From NCBI GenBank assembly GCA_008694505.1, contig VZDJ01000624.1, forward strand, positions 62,001 through 126,000: DNA of 64,000 bases, given 5' to 3'. Shown here piece by piece: positions 40,397-52,528 of the stretch. The stretch is from Cyanoderma ruficeps (lineage: Eukaryota; Chordata; Aves; Passeriformes; Timaliidae). Both the position numbers and the translations under genes were made by a program. The notes beneath the pieces are model-generated. The model was not told the origin of the DNA, did not search any database, and saw nothing but the letters and a program-made list of their open reading frames with translations. Numbering within the stretch: position 1 is the stretch's first letter; each line of letters starts with the position of its first letter.

Positions 40397-41813
40397 TGTG
40401 GTGGTTTTTATGTTTACTAAATTATTTGCTAACTGGGAAATTAGGATTTTGGGAGAAGGAGGCAAAACAGGCTCAATTTAAAAGTAAACATGTAATTTAT
40501 TAACACACAGATAGAAAACAAAGAGAAGAGAAAAAAAAGAATGAAACCTCTAAACTCTTCTCTCCTCTCACAAGTGTTCACTTTTTTACAAACAACATAG
40601 AGACAAAACTTGTGACATTCAGTCCGTTTTACTATTTAAATATAGTCTTTTATCTATTCTTTAGGAGAGGAGTCTTTTGGTTTTTATGGAATTCTTCCAC
40701 TGACAACTAGGGGGAAAAAAAGTTTTTTTGTGGGTTGGAACTCTCACAGAAACAGCCGCCCGGGGAAAACTTGCTTCCATTTGGTTTGTTCCCATTAGCA
40801 GTTTTTTAAACTGCTTATGGGTTGTGGAGTTCAGGCATTTGGGGTGTCACCATTTAAAGATAAGCAGCTTCAAGGCAAAGGATTTTTTATTTCAAGGAAC
40901 AGAGATGTCTTCTTACTTTTTTCACTGGTGCGGGAGCTTCTTATTTCTTTCTTTTTGTTCAGACATCTCATGGAATCATACAGTCTATCAGAAACACTTT
41001 TGCTTAAAAATCTACTAATCGTTTCCTTAAATGCATATTCTTTTATGATTTAAAAGACAATCTACTAATAGAGTTCATTTTCATAGCTCAAACAAGAAAG
41101 TTCAGCCAACAGGCAACTCCTTTATCCTTCTTCTAATTAATTTTTTCTTTTACTCTCTCTATTTGACTGTTATGCCGAATTTTCTCTATGCTCCATCCAC
41201 TTGTCTGTTCTTATTCTGGGAAGAGCCAGTGCTTTGGAAGTCTCATCTCTTGGCAGGAAAGAGTCAAAACTTGTTCAGACTTGCTGTGGTCACGTGATTT
41301 CGGCCGGGTGGCAGCAAAGGAAAAAAGACTCGGGAATGGAAAAAAAAAAACTTCAGGCAGATCTTAAAGCAGCCCGGCTGATGAAAGGCTCCTTGCCCCC
41401 ACCCCTCGGTCTCATTCAGGGTGGGCCCAGCCCGGAGCGGCTGCAGGCTCCCGGCTCCCCTCCCGCTGCTGGGGAAAGGGCCCAGGCCCACGGCCAGGCC
41501 TCGGGCCAACTGTCCCTTAAAGGGGAGCAGCAGGGTGTTTTTCAGCTGCTAAAAACTGATCAGGATCGGAATGGCGGCACGTCGTTTTCTCTCCCAGCTG
41601 GGAGTCACCTGGCTAGGCAGGCCTTCCCGGGCCCCTTCAAGGGACAGAGCCAAGGCTGCCTTACTTTCTGTAAGAGGGCACAATTTTAGGCTTTTTTCTA
41701 TCTTTTAAGGCTGTGTGTGTCCCAGAGGTGCATCTCTTCATGCAATTGGCTATTCTGGTTGTCAGTTCGAAAGAAATTACCAGTTGTATTTCACCATCTT
41801 CTAAACTAACACA
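40397..41813 (-). mobile_element. 1.4-kb solo LTR, antisense, nested in another LTR
   Basis: A complete 1,417-bp LTR runs from TGTGGTGG to AACTAACACA, bounded by a perfect 5-bp target-site duplication (CTCAC at 40392-40396 and 41814-41818). A 5-bp duplication fits an alpha/beta-type (ERVK-like) or ERVL-like integrase. On the minus strand an AATAAA lies about 100 bases from the right end of the element (+ strand TTTATT near 40497), so the element is antisense. In that orientation a GC-rich U3 with several CpG sites spans about 41370-41650. No internal retroviral sequence remains, so it is a solo LTR left by recombination between two LTRs. Its sister copy is at 56959-58401. Open frames across it, including 162 codons at 41201-41689 on the + strand, are antisense readings of LTR. 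Confidence 0.92.
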
Positions 41814-42246
41814 CTCACATAGTCTTGTGCAAATGCATGCAAACTCTGAGATAAAGTATGCAGACTTAGGAAGGCCATGGAATAGAACAGACATTGCTGA
41901 GAGAGAAATTGAACTAGAAACAAGTTTCAAAAGATGACCTTGCAAATAGACTAGATACTTTGGAGAAACAGAACTATGAAAGATACATTGTAGTAGGGGA
42001 CCCAGGAGGGGTAATTTTAGCTGATTGGCTTTAAGGCATTAACAGCATTGTGTGGCAAAAGCTGATAGGCCAATAAATGCTTATAATGTATTGTGATTAG
42101 GAAACAGTTTGGCTTCTGATTGTGATGGTGTGACTTGTAATATCTGTACTGTTTCACCCTTCACTTGAGACTGAAAATGAAATAAAAGTTTTTAAAATTA
42201 CTCTCAGTTGCCCCATCTCTAGGTCAGAAAAAGGTATAATCCGACA
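41814..42246 (+). mobile_element. Remainder of the split LTR, sense
   Basis: Together with 40382-40396 this makes a host LTR of about 445 bp on the + strand. It contains a CCAAT-type block (TAGGCCAATAAATGC, near 42067-42081), TATA-like sequence just after it, the polyadenylation signal AATAAA at 42181-42186, and a U5 of about 50 bases ending AATCCGACA. The 41827-41900 block (TGTGCAAATGCATGCAAACT and on) matches my memory of a passerine gammaretrovirus-like LTR, so the class is tentative. No target-site duplication was found for this older element, and no primer-binding site is evident after 42246. Confidence 0.65.
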
Positions 42247-45200
42247 TTCCAACATGGGCCTCAAAGACCTCTCTGGTTAATTATGAGTTTTCTGATTCTG
42301 TCTAACCCTCATCCAAGGAATGAAATCTAATATTTGTTTAAGGATGGCTGGAAGTGCATCTACCTCAAACTTCTTTCTCTCCACTGCAAGTGAGAATTAA
42401 ATGGCCACATGGCTCTTCATTCTTGGGGATGGATAGGCAGCGAGAGACATTCAGCATGGCTCTGAGTGTCACAGAGCAGGGAAATGTCATGACGTTATGG
42501 GAGTGCTGATATTTAATTCTTCTGTTACTCTGCAGAAATGTGATGCTGTGATCATTTGAGGGAGGATGAAATTCTTTGGTAAAATTAACTGAGTTTGAGT
42601 ATTTAGTATTCACTAGCTTTTGTGTCTGAAAGGCCAGAGCTTGACTGAAATAAGACATCTTGATGTACTTTTGGATACTAAAGCTGCAAGAAAACTGCAA
42701 ATTTATAATGAGGACCCTCTAAGATATGTTCATGTATCTCTTCCAGAAAAGTCACTTATTACTGTTTCTGGGCACAAATTGAGTCAGATAAGGTCTTGGT
42801 CAAGCCTTTAGAGCTTTGGATGCCAAGAAACAAGATTAATGGAATACTAGAAATCAGACACTGCTCCAGATAAGTTTTTATACATGTTTCAAGATAAAAT
42901 CACAATAATTTCTTTTGTTCTAATTCTGCTTCTTGCACTATTCTCTGTAGTGCAGTTACCACTTTGGCAATAAATATTATACAAGCAAAATGGAGACCAG
43001 ACTGAACTGCATAAAACAGACTTAGAGCTTTTTGTGTATCCTACCTGAGTGCAGATCACACTCGCTCTAATTCTTTCAAAGTTGTTGGATTTCCCTTTAC
43101 AACATAGATATAGATTTTATGAGCATTACAAAAAGACATAAAGGTATATAGAACTGAAAACTATGCAGATAGGCAGCATAAACAAGTAAGCAGATTTATG
43201 CCTTGAATCTGAGGTGATTTGTGCATGTTCAGTGGCAAATAAAATGTGCTTCATGGTCTTGACTCTTTAAAAAAATTAAAATGACATAAGAATATTTTAA
43301 GTGTAACTCTTATAAATGTAGAAGGAGGAGATATTTCTTTCTCACTTGAAAGAGAAATAGTACTTGTATTTGAAGACTATGAAGAATAAAAAGAATTCTC
43401 TTTAAAAAAGAGAATGCAGAAGGAAATTATTTTGTCCTCATATGAGATCAGATACAAAACCAGCACATATTACTCAGTGATACAAAACATGGGACAAAAA
43501 GCTCCTTGAGAGTTCAGAAATAGCTTCAGAGCATGAGGTTGGACTTGGCTTGTCTGAAACAGGCCAATTTGAAAATTAAAATGTAGTTAAACACCTGGTT
43601 TTGGCTTGACAACACATTAATGGCTCTTTAAAGGTCTACTTTAGAGTTTTAGGTTAAGCTGTATGTCTGCAAGGGAAAAGTGACTCTGCAGAGTCAGATA
43701 CCAAGAGCACCCATGCCTTTTAGAAGCGATGGGCAATTTCTCAGTTATATTGTTTCTCTTTACATTAGTTGAGTGACATATATGGTTGATGAAGTAAATA
43801 TTTCCTACATATTTCCTTGTCTTAGCGTAATAGAAGGGCTGAACTCCTCCACAGCATCCTCTGACTGACACAGAGGGGATGGCAATTCAACCTATGAGAC
43901 AGGGTTGGAACAGCCAGTGAGGAAAAAGAGAGTCAGGAAAACTCCAGGATGAAGCACATAAAAGGTTCAATTTTGCATTCAAACTTTGGAATGTTTATCA
44001 AAATATAATCTGAGGTTTCTGTCCTTCTGTGATAAATTAATGCATATCAGCTCTTGCAGAGAGCAGTCTATTTCTAATATCTCGTACTAGTTAATAATGC
44101 AGACAAAGGTTATGGTGCAGTAGGCACCTAATTTCCACACTCATCTGAGTTCTGTATGATTTTATTAGTTCTAAGAGATTAGCTCACCATCTTAGCTTTC
44201 ATAATCTTGTTTTCTGCAAAGTTTCAGGATGCCTGAAGTTAACAATGTGAACAAATTCATATTTCCACATTTTTTCTCTAGAATTATAATGAAAGTAGAA
44301 TTACACTTAGAAACTTTTTCTTTAATATTTGAAATAGCAAAATTCTGTTTCTGAGGAAGTAATTCTTTCCCTAAAGAGTATAGAAGTCCATATTTGAATG
44401 TTGTTTTTTAAATAATTTATGGTGGAAACAACTAGAATTCAGGAAGAGATAGTGATTTGCAGCAGAAGAATCGAAGCCTTTTTAAATCAGTGTTGATTGG
44501 GTCATAAGGTTCTTGGAGTTACTTCACACTATTTCTGTGGACCTGAATGGCCAGTGCAGAAAAAATCAAGAGGAGTAGTACACACCAGCTTTGAATACTT
44601 AAAGTCATGTCCATACCAGAAACCAAAAGAAAACATTAAAGTTATCTCATAGCTTAGTCAGTGAAACTCACTCTTTGTGTGAATCAGAAAAATCAGTTTT
44701 TATATGAATTGTAAAACCCACCAGACTGGAAGAATCTGTTGCCTGGAATACCAAGCAATGCAACCTAAGGAAAAGAGTATGATATCTAATCTGATGAAGA
44801 AAGACTGTCAGAGTACTTTGAGTAACAGTAGTGAAAAGAGCAGGTTGCTGTAATGCTGTAATGACAATTACAACTCAGAAGGCACTTCAGGATAAACCCT
44901 TATTTTAAGGTTCAGTGAGCAGCAGGGAAGACATTTGGAACTGAGAATTTTTACGCTTGTTCAAAACTGAAGACATTTATTCTGTATTTAATTATTTTCT
45001 CTTATAAAGTAGCTCTAATACATGTGGTACAAGCACTCCTGCACTGAAGAGATTCTTGGATACATTTAAAGTCATTAGGATGTTTGAGAAGGACAGAAGT
45101 ATTTATAACAGTGACAGAAAAAAATTGTAGATTTAAAGGGCAAAAAATACAAAGGCTTCTAGTCTTCATAGTGAAAACCAAAACATAAGAAAGTACAAAA

Positions 45201-46697
45201 CTTCCATCTTCATACAAAAATGAGCGGTGATTCATCTTATTAAGAGACTAAGCAAGACAGAAGGGCCTAGACTCACCACACTCCTATGCTGACATCCCAT
45301 TACCCAGTGCAGCCAGCAAAAGCTTATAACCAGACAGCTTAAAAATCAACCATAGAAAGAAACAGTGGTTTATTGGAGAATGCAATTGTCCTGGACTGGG
45401 AGAAGCTTCACTGTTAGAACATCAAATCAGACTCATCAATTTCTACTGCTCACAGAAATAGTGATATCAATTTTAAATCCTGGCTAAATTTGAAATTTAA
45501 GGACAAATACTTATATATTTCTTTATAGGTAAATTAGAATATAGGAAGAAGGAAAGACCAATGGACAGCATAAGATTTGCACGACCAGCATGCATGACAC
45601 AAATATTTTCTGCTGTATATATTATGCTTCTCAGTGCAATTAGAAATAACAGAAGTATCATGGTTTCAACAATACATGTTGGAAGAACATTCCAAACCCT
45701 AATTTGAGACACACAATTCTTCTACTTTTTTTTTTTAAATACACAGCCAGCATTAATCTCTCTAACTTCAATTTCACTTAATATGCCTGATCATATTACA
45801 TATATAAATTGTAACATACAATATATGTAATAACATATGCTGTTATATCAGTTCTGTAAACTTTTTTCTTATAAAAAGACAAATTTTAATGCATTATTTT
45901 CATTTTTATGACCTATCTCTATAACTCCAGCTGCTTTTTAGAAAAATTGCTATGTAAATTAATTTTAATTTATTTTACATGTGTGAATATAATGAAAATT
46001 ATACATATCATCAAAGAAATGGTAAAAAAGTTTTATACTGTCAGGAAAAAGAATAGTTCCAACATTCTCAATTATTTTGTGATTACTAGTATTTCATTTT
46101 CTTTTAAAAACCTCCCCATCATTATGTCATGATTTAAGACTTTTTATGAATTAAATATATATTTCCGGGCAATTACTAGGTTCATTGCTAATCTAAGCCA
46201 GCATGTCTTCTATCATATTCATTCAAGGAACTGGATTCAATAATGAAAGGTATTCCATGGCTGGACAGTTAGCAAACAGAGCATATTCAGCACACTAATT
46301 TAAATAGTGTATATTCTTTTCTCGCTGAGGGAAAAGGCTGAAATAACCAGACCACTAGATTCAAGGACTCTGTTGACCATCTCAGTTATTAGGCTAGTGA
46401 AAACTAAAGTATTTTCAGGAACAGTAATCATGTTTGAGATCTTTTACTGATGTTTAAACAAGTGCAATATCACAGTCTGGAAGTATTTCACAAGCCTTTA
46501 TGAGTTACATAACGTAAAGGAGTTTCTCTACTTTTCCCATTTGCTTTGATGTAAAATAAGAGGGAAAAATAATCAAAATATCTCAGTGATAGAAGATATA
46601 TGCAGAGGAATTAACTTGGTCAAGGTCCTATACAGCTGCAGTCATCTCAATAGTTTCCTAGACTTTTCTCCAAACTATGTAATAACCTGTCTTTTCC
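42247..46697. other. Unique AT-rich non-coding DNA
   Basis: No gene or interspersed repeat is recognised. The longest frame, 111 codons on the minus strand at 42365-42700, has no recognised features. A perfect 16-bp palindrome at 43681-43696 is listed separately. An imperfect inverted repeat (ATTACATAT/ATATGTAAT) lies near 45795-45831. Confidence 0.5.
43681..43696. repeat. Perfect 16-bp palindrome
   Basis: TGACTCTGCAGAGTCA is its own reverse complement. Each arm contains TGACTC, close to the AP-1/bZIP core TGACTCA, so it could bind a dimeric factor; this is an inference from sequence alone. Confidence 0.7.
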
Positions 46698-46699
46698 GG

Positions 46700-46740
46700 C
46701 AACAACAACAACAACAACAACCAAACAAACAAACAAACAA
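46700..46740. repeat. Compound (CAA)n-(CAAA)n microsatellite
   Basis: About seven CAA units are followed without a break by about five CAAA units. Confidence 0.95.
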
Positions 46741-48499
46741 GTAAAAACAGTTTTGGTGGTAATTGGTGAAATGAATACAAGCTGAAAATAGGTAACCACT
46801 GCTGACTTAAGGAATTACACAGAAATTAATTTTATGTTATGTCTCAGTTACCCCACAAATTAGAAAATAACATACACATCATTTTACAAGAAAAAGAATG
46901 TATTCAGACTAATTATAAGCTATGTTATAGAAGTTCTTCTGTTGGACAAATTTATCTCATTCAGACTAGACTTGAAGCCAACAGTTACCAACACCTTTAC
47001 AACCTCTTTCTGAATAAAAGACATTTAAGAATAGGCCTTTCCCTAAAACATTCTCCTCTTCAAATAACTCCTCCCTTGTGATGTAGCTGATAAAGTCATT
47101 ATTTAGTGGATATTTTCTCTCTTTAAATTCTCTAATACTGGTTTGGGGTTTTTTCCAAACTTTTCAGCAAACACTCAGAATATAGCAAAATATATATTTC
47201 TTCCTTTTGTCTCAAGGGGACAGAATAGTAATTCCTAATTTAGACAGCTTTTATTACTTTCTCCCTTCAGAAAGAAATAATCTGAAATGAGGATTACATT
47301 ATATAAAACTCTCCTAGTTAACCAAAGTCAGCAGCAAAAATTATTATTAAGGATTTTTTTAAAATGGTATCAACATCAAGCCAATGACATATTATGAGCA
47401 TTATACAATCATTATACAATACGAAACAGAAGACTTGTTTTAGGCTAGAAAGCTTTGTTCTATTCATTTAAAAGAAAAAGGAAGCAGTAATGGGAAGACA
47501 AGCGGACAGCACGTCCTCCAAATGAACTAATGCACCTAGTCACTCCAACCATATTCCTGCTTGGTAGATGAAACCAGAGAGACACCACATAGCCTGGCTC
47601 CCTCTTAAACCAATTATTCCTCTCTAAAATGTGGGGAAACCATGCAGTGGAGATGTACCACAACCTGAGTTATCCAATGTTGTGAGCAAGTCACAAAGAG
47701 ACTTTGAATCAAGAAGAGAGCACCCATGTCCTGAGTCTTGACCCTATGTTCTTAGGGAACCATATTTTACCAGTCTTCCCAAATGTCACTCTTTCTGCAT
47801 TAAGGAGAGGGAAAAAAAAAAAAAAAGAGAATAATTTTAAAGTACAAAATCCAAAAAAGGGATTTATCAGAAAAACAAGAATAAAATAAAGAGTTTGATA
47901 CAAAGTCCTAGAACTGCAATGTGTCATTAAAAAGTCATTTTGTTTCCTTTAAACAGATCTCCCGGCTGGCATATTGCCTGGGAAGTCTTTGATAACAAAC
48001 CTCTTACAAACATAAAGTTGCATAAGAAAAGATGATCCTATAAAACCACTTTGTCTTGTCTGCTCACAGTCCACTCGAAGACATTTTCTTATAAATAACA
48101 AAGGGCTGTATACTTAGCCCAGGCTGTGCCTCTCCCATCAAGATAATGATAGATGGCTTTAAAACTTGCCCAGCACTGGACTGAGATGAATGGCCTGTTT
48201 GGCTTCTTACTCAGCAGTATTGTCTTTGGGGTTGGTTTGTTGTTTTTTTTGGAGGGGAGGCTGCTTTTTTTTCCTTGGTTTTTCACTACATACTTTTCAC
48301 ATGCATAAGAGAGATTAGTGTTTTTTGGGAAATGGAAATTGTTAATGCACATCCATCACCAGAGAGCAGAGTGAACAGAGATAAACATTACACAGAACAC
48401 ATTTCATTTTTCATCAAATTCAAAAAGAAATGTATTCATTTTTCAGTAGAAGGCTAAAAATATCTTGCATTTGCAACTATTCCTACTTGTATATCAACA
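46741..48499. other. Unique AT-rich non-coding DNA
   Basis: No gene or interspersed repeat is recognised. There is an A run of 14 bases near 47813-47826 and a T/G-rich stretch near 48230-48290. Confidence 0.5.
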
Positions 48500-48519
48500 C
48501 AATTCATAAGTCTTAATTC

Positions 48520-49060
48520 ATTAGACTAATGTGTTTATAAGGCAGCTGAAATGTCAAAGCACTGCTAGATTTAGTATAAACTTAAATTCCATTACCTGGC
48601 AGGCATTAATTGCTTATGGAGCGTGGGGATTCTTCCCAAGGGTCTTATATGTTTCCTTTTGTCATTTTGCTAACTATTCTGTCTAGACGAACTTAAAGCC
48701 CTTAATCCACCATAGGGATCAATAAACTGCACAATAATTCAGTCCTAATAATTAGCTTTCACTTAAACACAAATGGTCGTTTCATTGTGAACTGCAGTAC
48801 AAAATGATAATGCAATAATTAAAAAGACAGATGAAAGAGTGACTTAATAGGAAAGAGGCCTTACTGTTCAATTAGAGACATTACCATTCAACCTTTTTAT
48901 TACTGCCACAACCTTTCAATTTTTAAAAAAATAATACTTCAAGCTATGCTCATTTAACACATGACAGTATCACTATTATATGCACAGTCTTATGATATGA
49001 GCCTCGCACTACAAGACTGATGCAAGCCAGTTGTCTTGCTGAAACCATTAACATGATGAG
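48520..49060. promoter_or_regulatory. Possible conserved non-coding element
   Basis: This is unique, repeat-free sequence with a high density of TAAT homeodomain-type cores, for example TAATTAG at 48749-48755 and ATTAATTG near 48605, and with stretches of mixed composition rather than simple AT drift. These are the looks of a developmental enhancer-type conserved element, but no alignment is available and the call rests on appearance only. Confidence 0.2.
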
Positions 49061-50646
49061 CATTTGCTGCTAAGGTCTACAACTTATATATAAATCACAG
49101 CACTGCAGTTGCCAAACAGGAAAGTTTCTTTTTTAAAAAAAGCTCTTTTGTCCCCAGGAATATGAGGAGTATCGTGCAGCCCTTTGCAATAATCTTAATG
49201 TGTTACTCCTCTATAAAATATGTTAAAATATATTTGAAAGTAAATTTGATGACTTTCTACTCTTTTTACAGTATCAGTTGCCTCATAAATCATAGAGTAC
49301 TAAATTCCATATATTTGCTGATACAGCAATTTAGCTGTAATAAGTCCAAAAAGGTACAAAACTTCATTAACCTTTTAATACAGCTTCACAGATGTAGGAT
49401 GATAGATATATTTGAAACCTTATGATCAAAGCAGTGGCCTAATAGCAAGATCTTTTACTTTACCTTGGCCTTTTCTTGCTTTCATTTTAATTTCTGCTAT
49501 ATCTTAATACATAGATGCAACTGGAATTTTATGCAATCTCACCGGCAGATGGAGAATCCATAAGAAATTTCTGTTCAAGTCAGCTTCTACAAATGCTAGT
49601 ATAATTTTTTTCTTTGCTCAGGCATGTCTTTGCTCTTCATTAATGAACATGTTCTTATTTCTGTTATTCCTATACTCTTTATATGATGGAGATCCAACCT
49701 TTGATGAAGTACAGTGGCAGCACAAAACACACTGACCACCAGTGTGTCATTCTTATTACTTTAAGCACATGCTGTCTCTCAATAAAACCTCAAAAGCCAT
49801 TGCTACCTAAGAGAAGGAAAAATGTGATTTTATATTGGCGACATGAGACCCAACTGCACATAATCTGAATTTCTGAACTGCAGAACTTCAGATGTGTAAA
49901 ATTTGGATTTGCAAGACTCTTTGAGGAAGGTGCTTCTCTTTTATTTTAGGTGAAGGATGGAGATAAAGAAACTGAATAACAGAGAGCAATTTGAAAAAAA
50001 AAAAGCCTATGAAAAAAGTGGAAAAATTAAACTTTAGTCCTAGAACCAGTAAATGTTTGACTAATAATACATGAAAAGGATTTTTGCTCTTCTCAATATC
50101 TTGCAGATATTTTATTGCCAACTGATGTAACTATTTATATTTATATTTATATTTTTGAAAATTACCAACATGATCTGTATCAAGCTGGAAAATTACTGAA
50201 ACTACTTATTTAGATGCCGCTGACCACAATTCTAGGTTCAAAGTACTATGAAGTAATTAAAATTCAGTGTCTCTGGAAAATAATTGGGAATGTATTCAGC
50301 ATAGCTTTTTTTAGATATCAAAACTAATTTCAGAATATAGAGTTTTTAAGTTTTGATCAGTCTTTTCTTAGGCACTGTATAGGATTTTTGGGTTGAAACA
50401 AAATGACCAACATAACCAAGACTGTTGTGTTTGCCACTAATACCCCATACTCTCTGTCCAATAGACACATAGAGCAGATGGCTGACAAGAAAACCCTGAT
50501 GACAAGTAAATTCTATCACTGCTTGGTTCAGAGAAGGGTCCTGAACTTTCATCTTCAATATGTCTTCACAAAAATGCTGCATGAGTTTTATGTTCTAACT
50601 GTTTTCCTTTGAAATATCAATCCACAATGCTACAAAGAAGTTCCAA
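49061..50646. other. Unique AT-rich non-coding DNA
   Basis: No gene or repeat is recognised. The open frames seen (61-87 codons) are hydrophobic or AT-biased readings without features. Confidence 0.5.
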
Positions 50647-50651
50647 GTTGG

Positions 50652-51201
50652 TGTCCTGGGTTGTAGCATAGGATGTGCAAAAATATTCTATCACCATCTT
50701 CATGAACTGTTGAATCCAATTGTTGGAGTAGTGTTTTTCTCAGGCTCCCTCCCTCTGGGCAATCTTCTGTTAATGGCCCATCAGATGCCTTGCTGTGTGA
50801 CTCATAGATAACTGCCTCTCATTAGAGAGCAATCTCTCTCTAATGGGCCATCAAGGCCCCGCTGTATGACTCATCATCCCATTGTGAGATGCTCCACCCA
50901 GGGGAGGAACCAACTATTCTCACCTGGATATAATCTGGGATCTGGGGACAGTACAGGTAGCCCTTACCCACTGGATTCCCAGAGGACCAGAGCTACCAGA
51001 CCCTTTCTATGGGATCACTGCTTCAGGAAGACCATCTCATCTGGACTGCTTCCATCACCCTGCTCAGGCTGTATTCTGACTCTGTCAGTGGTCTTTTGTA
51101 TTACTGCTTTTATTTTATTCTACTTTCTTTTTCCTTTCTTCTTATGAAATTGTATTTTCTGACTTGGAGCTTCTCACTTGTTTTGTTTTCAAACCACTGC
51201 A
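50652..51201 (+). mobile_element. 550-bp solo LTR, sense, with intact target-site duplication
   Basis: This LTR starts TGTCCTGGGTTGTAG and ends AAACCACTGCA. It is flanked by a perfect 5-bp duplication, GTTGG at 50647-50651 and 51202-51206. A TATA-like element (GGATATAATC) lies near 50927. The blocks ACCAGACCCTTTCTATGGGA (50996-51015) and GGCTGTATTCTGACTCTGTC (51066-51085) match the layout of a common passerine ERV LTR in + orientation. The part between about 51140 and 51190 seems short compared with that family, where a GC-rich piece usually precedes the end; this comparison is from memory. No interior remains. Two related modules of about 35 bp, each ending in the AP-1 core TGACTCA (50798-50804 and 50867-50873), lie in the U3 part. 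Confidence 0.9.
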
Positions 51202-51206
51202 GTTGG

Positions 51207-52497
51207 TGTTCCCTCTTTTGCAAAATGCAAGCTAAATTGAATGAAAATCATGTAGTATAACAAAGATTCTACTTACACAACAATAGCTAAAAACTAGTTG
51301 TCTTATGTTTTGTGCACCATTTTTACAGCTTGGATATTGAAGAGTATGAAATCTCATGAGACCATAGTTGGAAACAAGTTTCCCCTTAAATCACCTTCCA
51401 GTCTCTCTGCCTAGATACTCAAAACATAATCATAAACAAATTTGGTGCCACTGCCTCCCCCCACCTCCAGTCCCAACTCTACCAGAGTTGCATGAAAAGT
51501 TGCTAGCACATGTCCAGAGACGCAAATCTGGATGAACTGACCTACTATATCCCCAGTTAGAGAAACAATAAAATTGAATAAACAAAGGAAGAGTTTGGGC
51601 AGATCCAGAGAGAGAGAGCTACTGGTGACACCAAATTGATTTTCTGCCTTTCTTTTCTTTTGTATATTCCCTATATTCTTTACACATACATTTCTAGCTT
51701 TGTAGCCTATTTTTTGTATTAATAGTTAGCTCCAGTACTTTTCTCGGACCTGACAGGCAGAAAGACTAAATGTGTTCCAGGGGCTCCAAACTGGGGTCCA
51801 AGTCTCCTATCCTATCTTGGTTTTTCCTGGGAGCCAAAGCTGAACAGCTCCTCAAAACACATTTTCATAAACAGAGTTTAGTTCCTATCTAGAGGCGGGG
51901 GGGATTTAAAAGGGTTGAACTGGGGGGGAATTACCTCACCACATATGTCTCCTACTTGGAGGATTCTTGTCAGATATGCTAATTTGCAAAATCTATAAAA
52001 ATTGTGTATGTGTTATGCTGTGTGTGCATCTTCAGCATTTTCCATGTGGTGAATCATGCACCTAAGGATCCTCATAAAGGATTCTTATAAAAGACCTCTT
52101 TTTATCACCCTAACTCTGGCTCATGATTTTAGGACCAGCAAAAAGGCATCCCTAGAAGCATCTAACAGCTCATGGCTTTTCCCCATGAAATCCCCACCAC
52201 TCCCTGTTCTGCAGGTCTGAAGCAGCCTATTTCAAAGTGATCTTCTGACAGTAACATATTGTTTGCACACAGAAAAGTGATTTCTGTCAATAATGCATGG
52301 TAGGAGCAACAAGATTCCTGAATTTAAAAAAACCTCACAGCCGCAAACCCAGCAAAAACATAGTGTTCATCATCATCTACCAAAGTAGAATAAGACAAAG
52401 CATTTATTCAAGATATACCTTGAACTGAATGTGATTGCATTTGGTACAATTTTTCCAGAAGAGGATCAGTTTAGCTGTTAACTTTCTTTTGTGGTAT
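51207..52497. other. Unique DNA with short G runs
   Basis: No gene is recognised. Two runs of seven G at about 51897-51903 and 51931-51937, with a GGG between them, make a weak G-rich patch. The rest is featureless. Confidence 0.5.
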
Positions 52498-52528
52498 GGG
52501 AGAGGGGGGTGGGAGGGGGGAAGCAGGG
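52498..52528 (+). other. G-quadruplex-type motif
   Basis: Five G tracts of 3, 6, 3, 6 and 3 bases are separated by loops AGA, T, A and AAGCA. This fits the usual G3+N1-7 pattern for an intramolecular quadruplex on the + strand, with very short central loops. It is isolated in AT-rich DNA with no promoter or gene start nearby. Confidence 0.75.

Noticed and set aside
41201..41689. 162-codon + strand open frame
   Set aside because: It lies entirely within the antisense LTR at 40397-41813; the open frame follows from the GC-rich LTR core.
42365..42700. 111-codon minus-strand frame, one of the longest outside the repeats
   Set aside because: No domain, motif or splice context was recognised, and its length is not surprising for a window of this size.
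45795..45831. Imperfect AT-rich inverted repeat as a possible RNA hairpin
   Set aside because: The stem is short and interrupted and almost all A+T, so it is expected by chance in such DNA.
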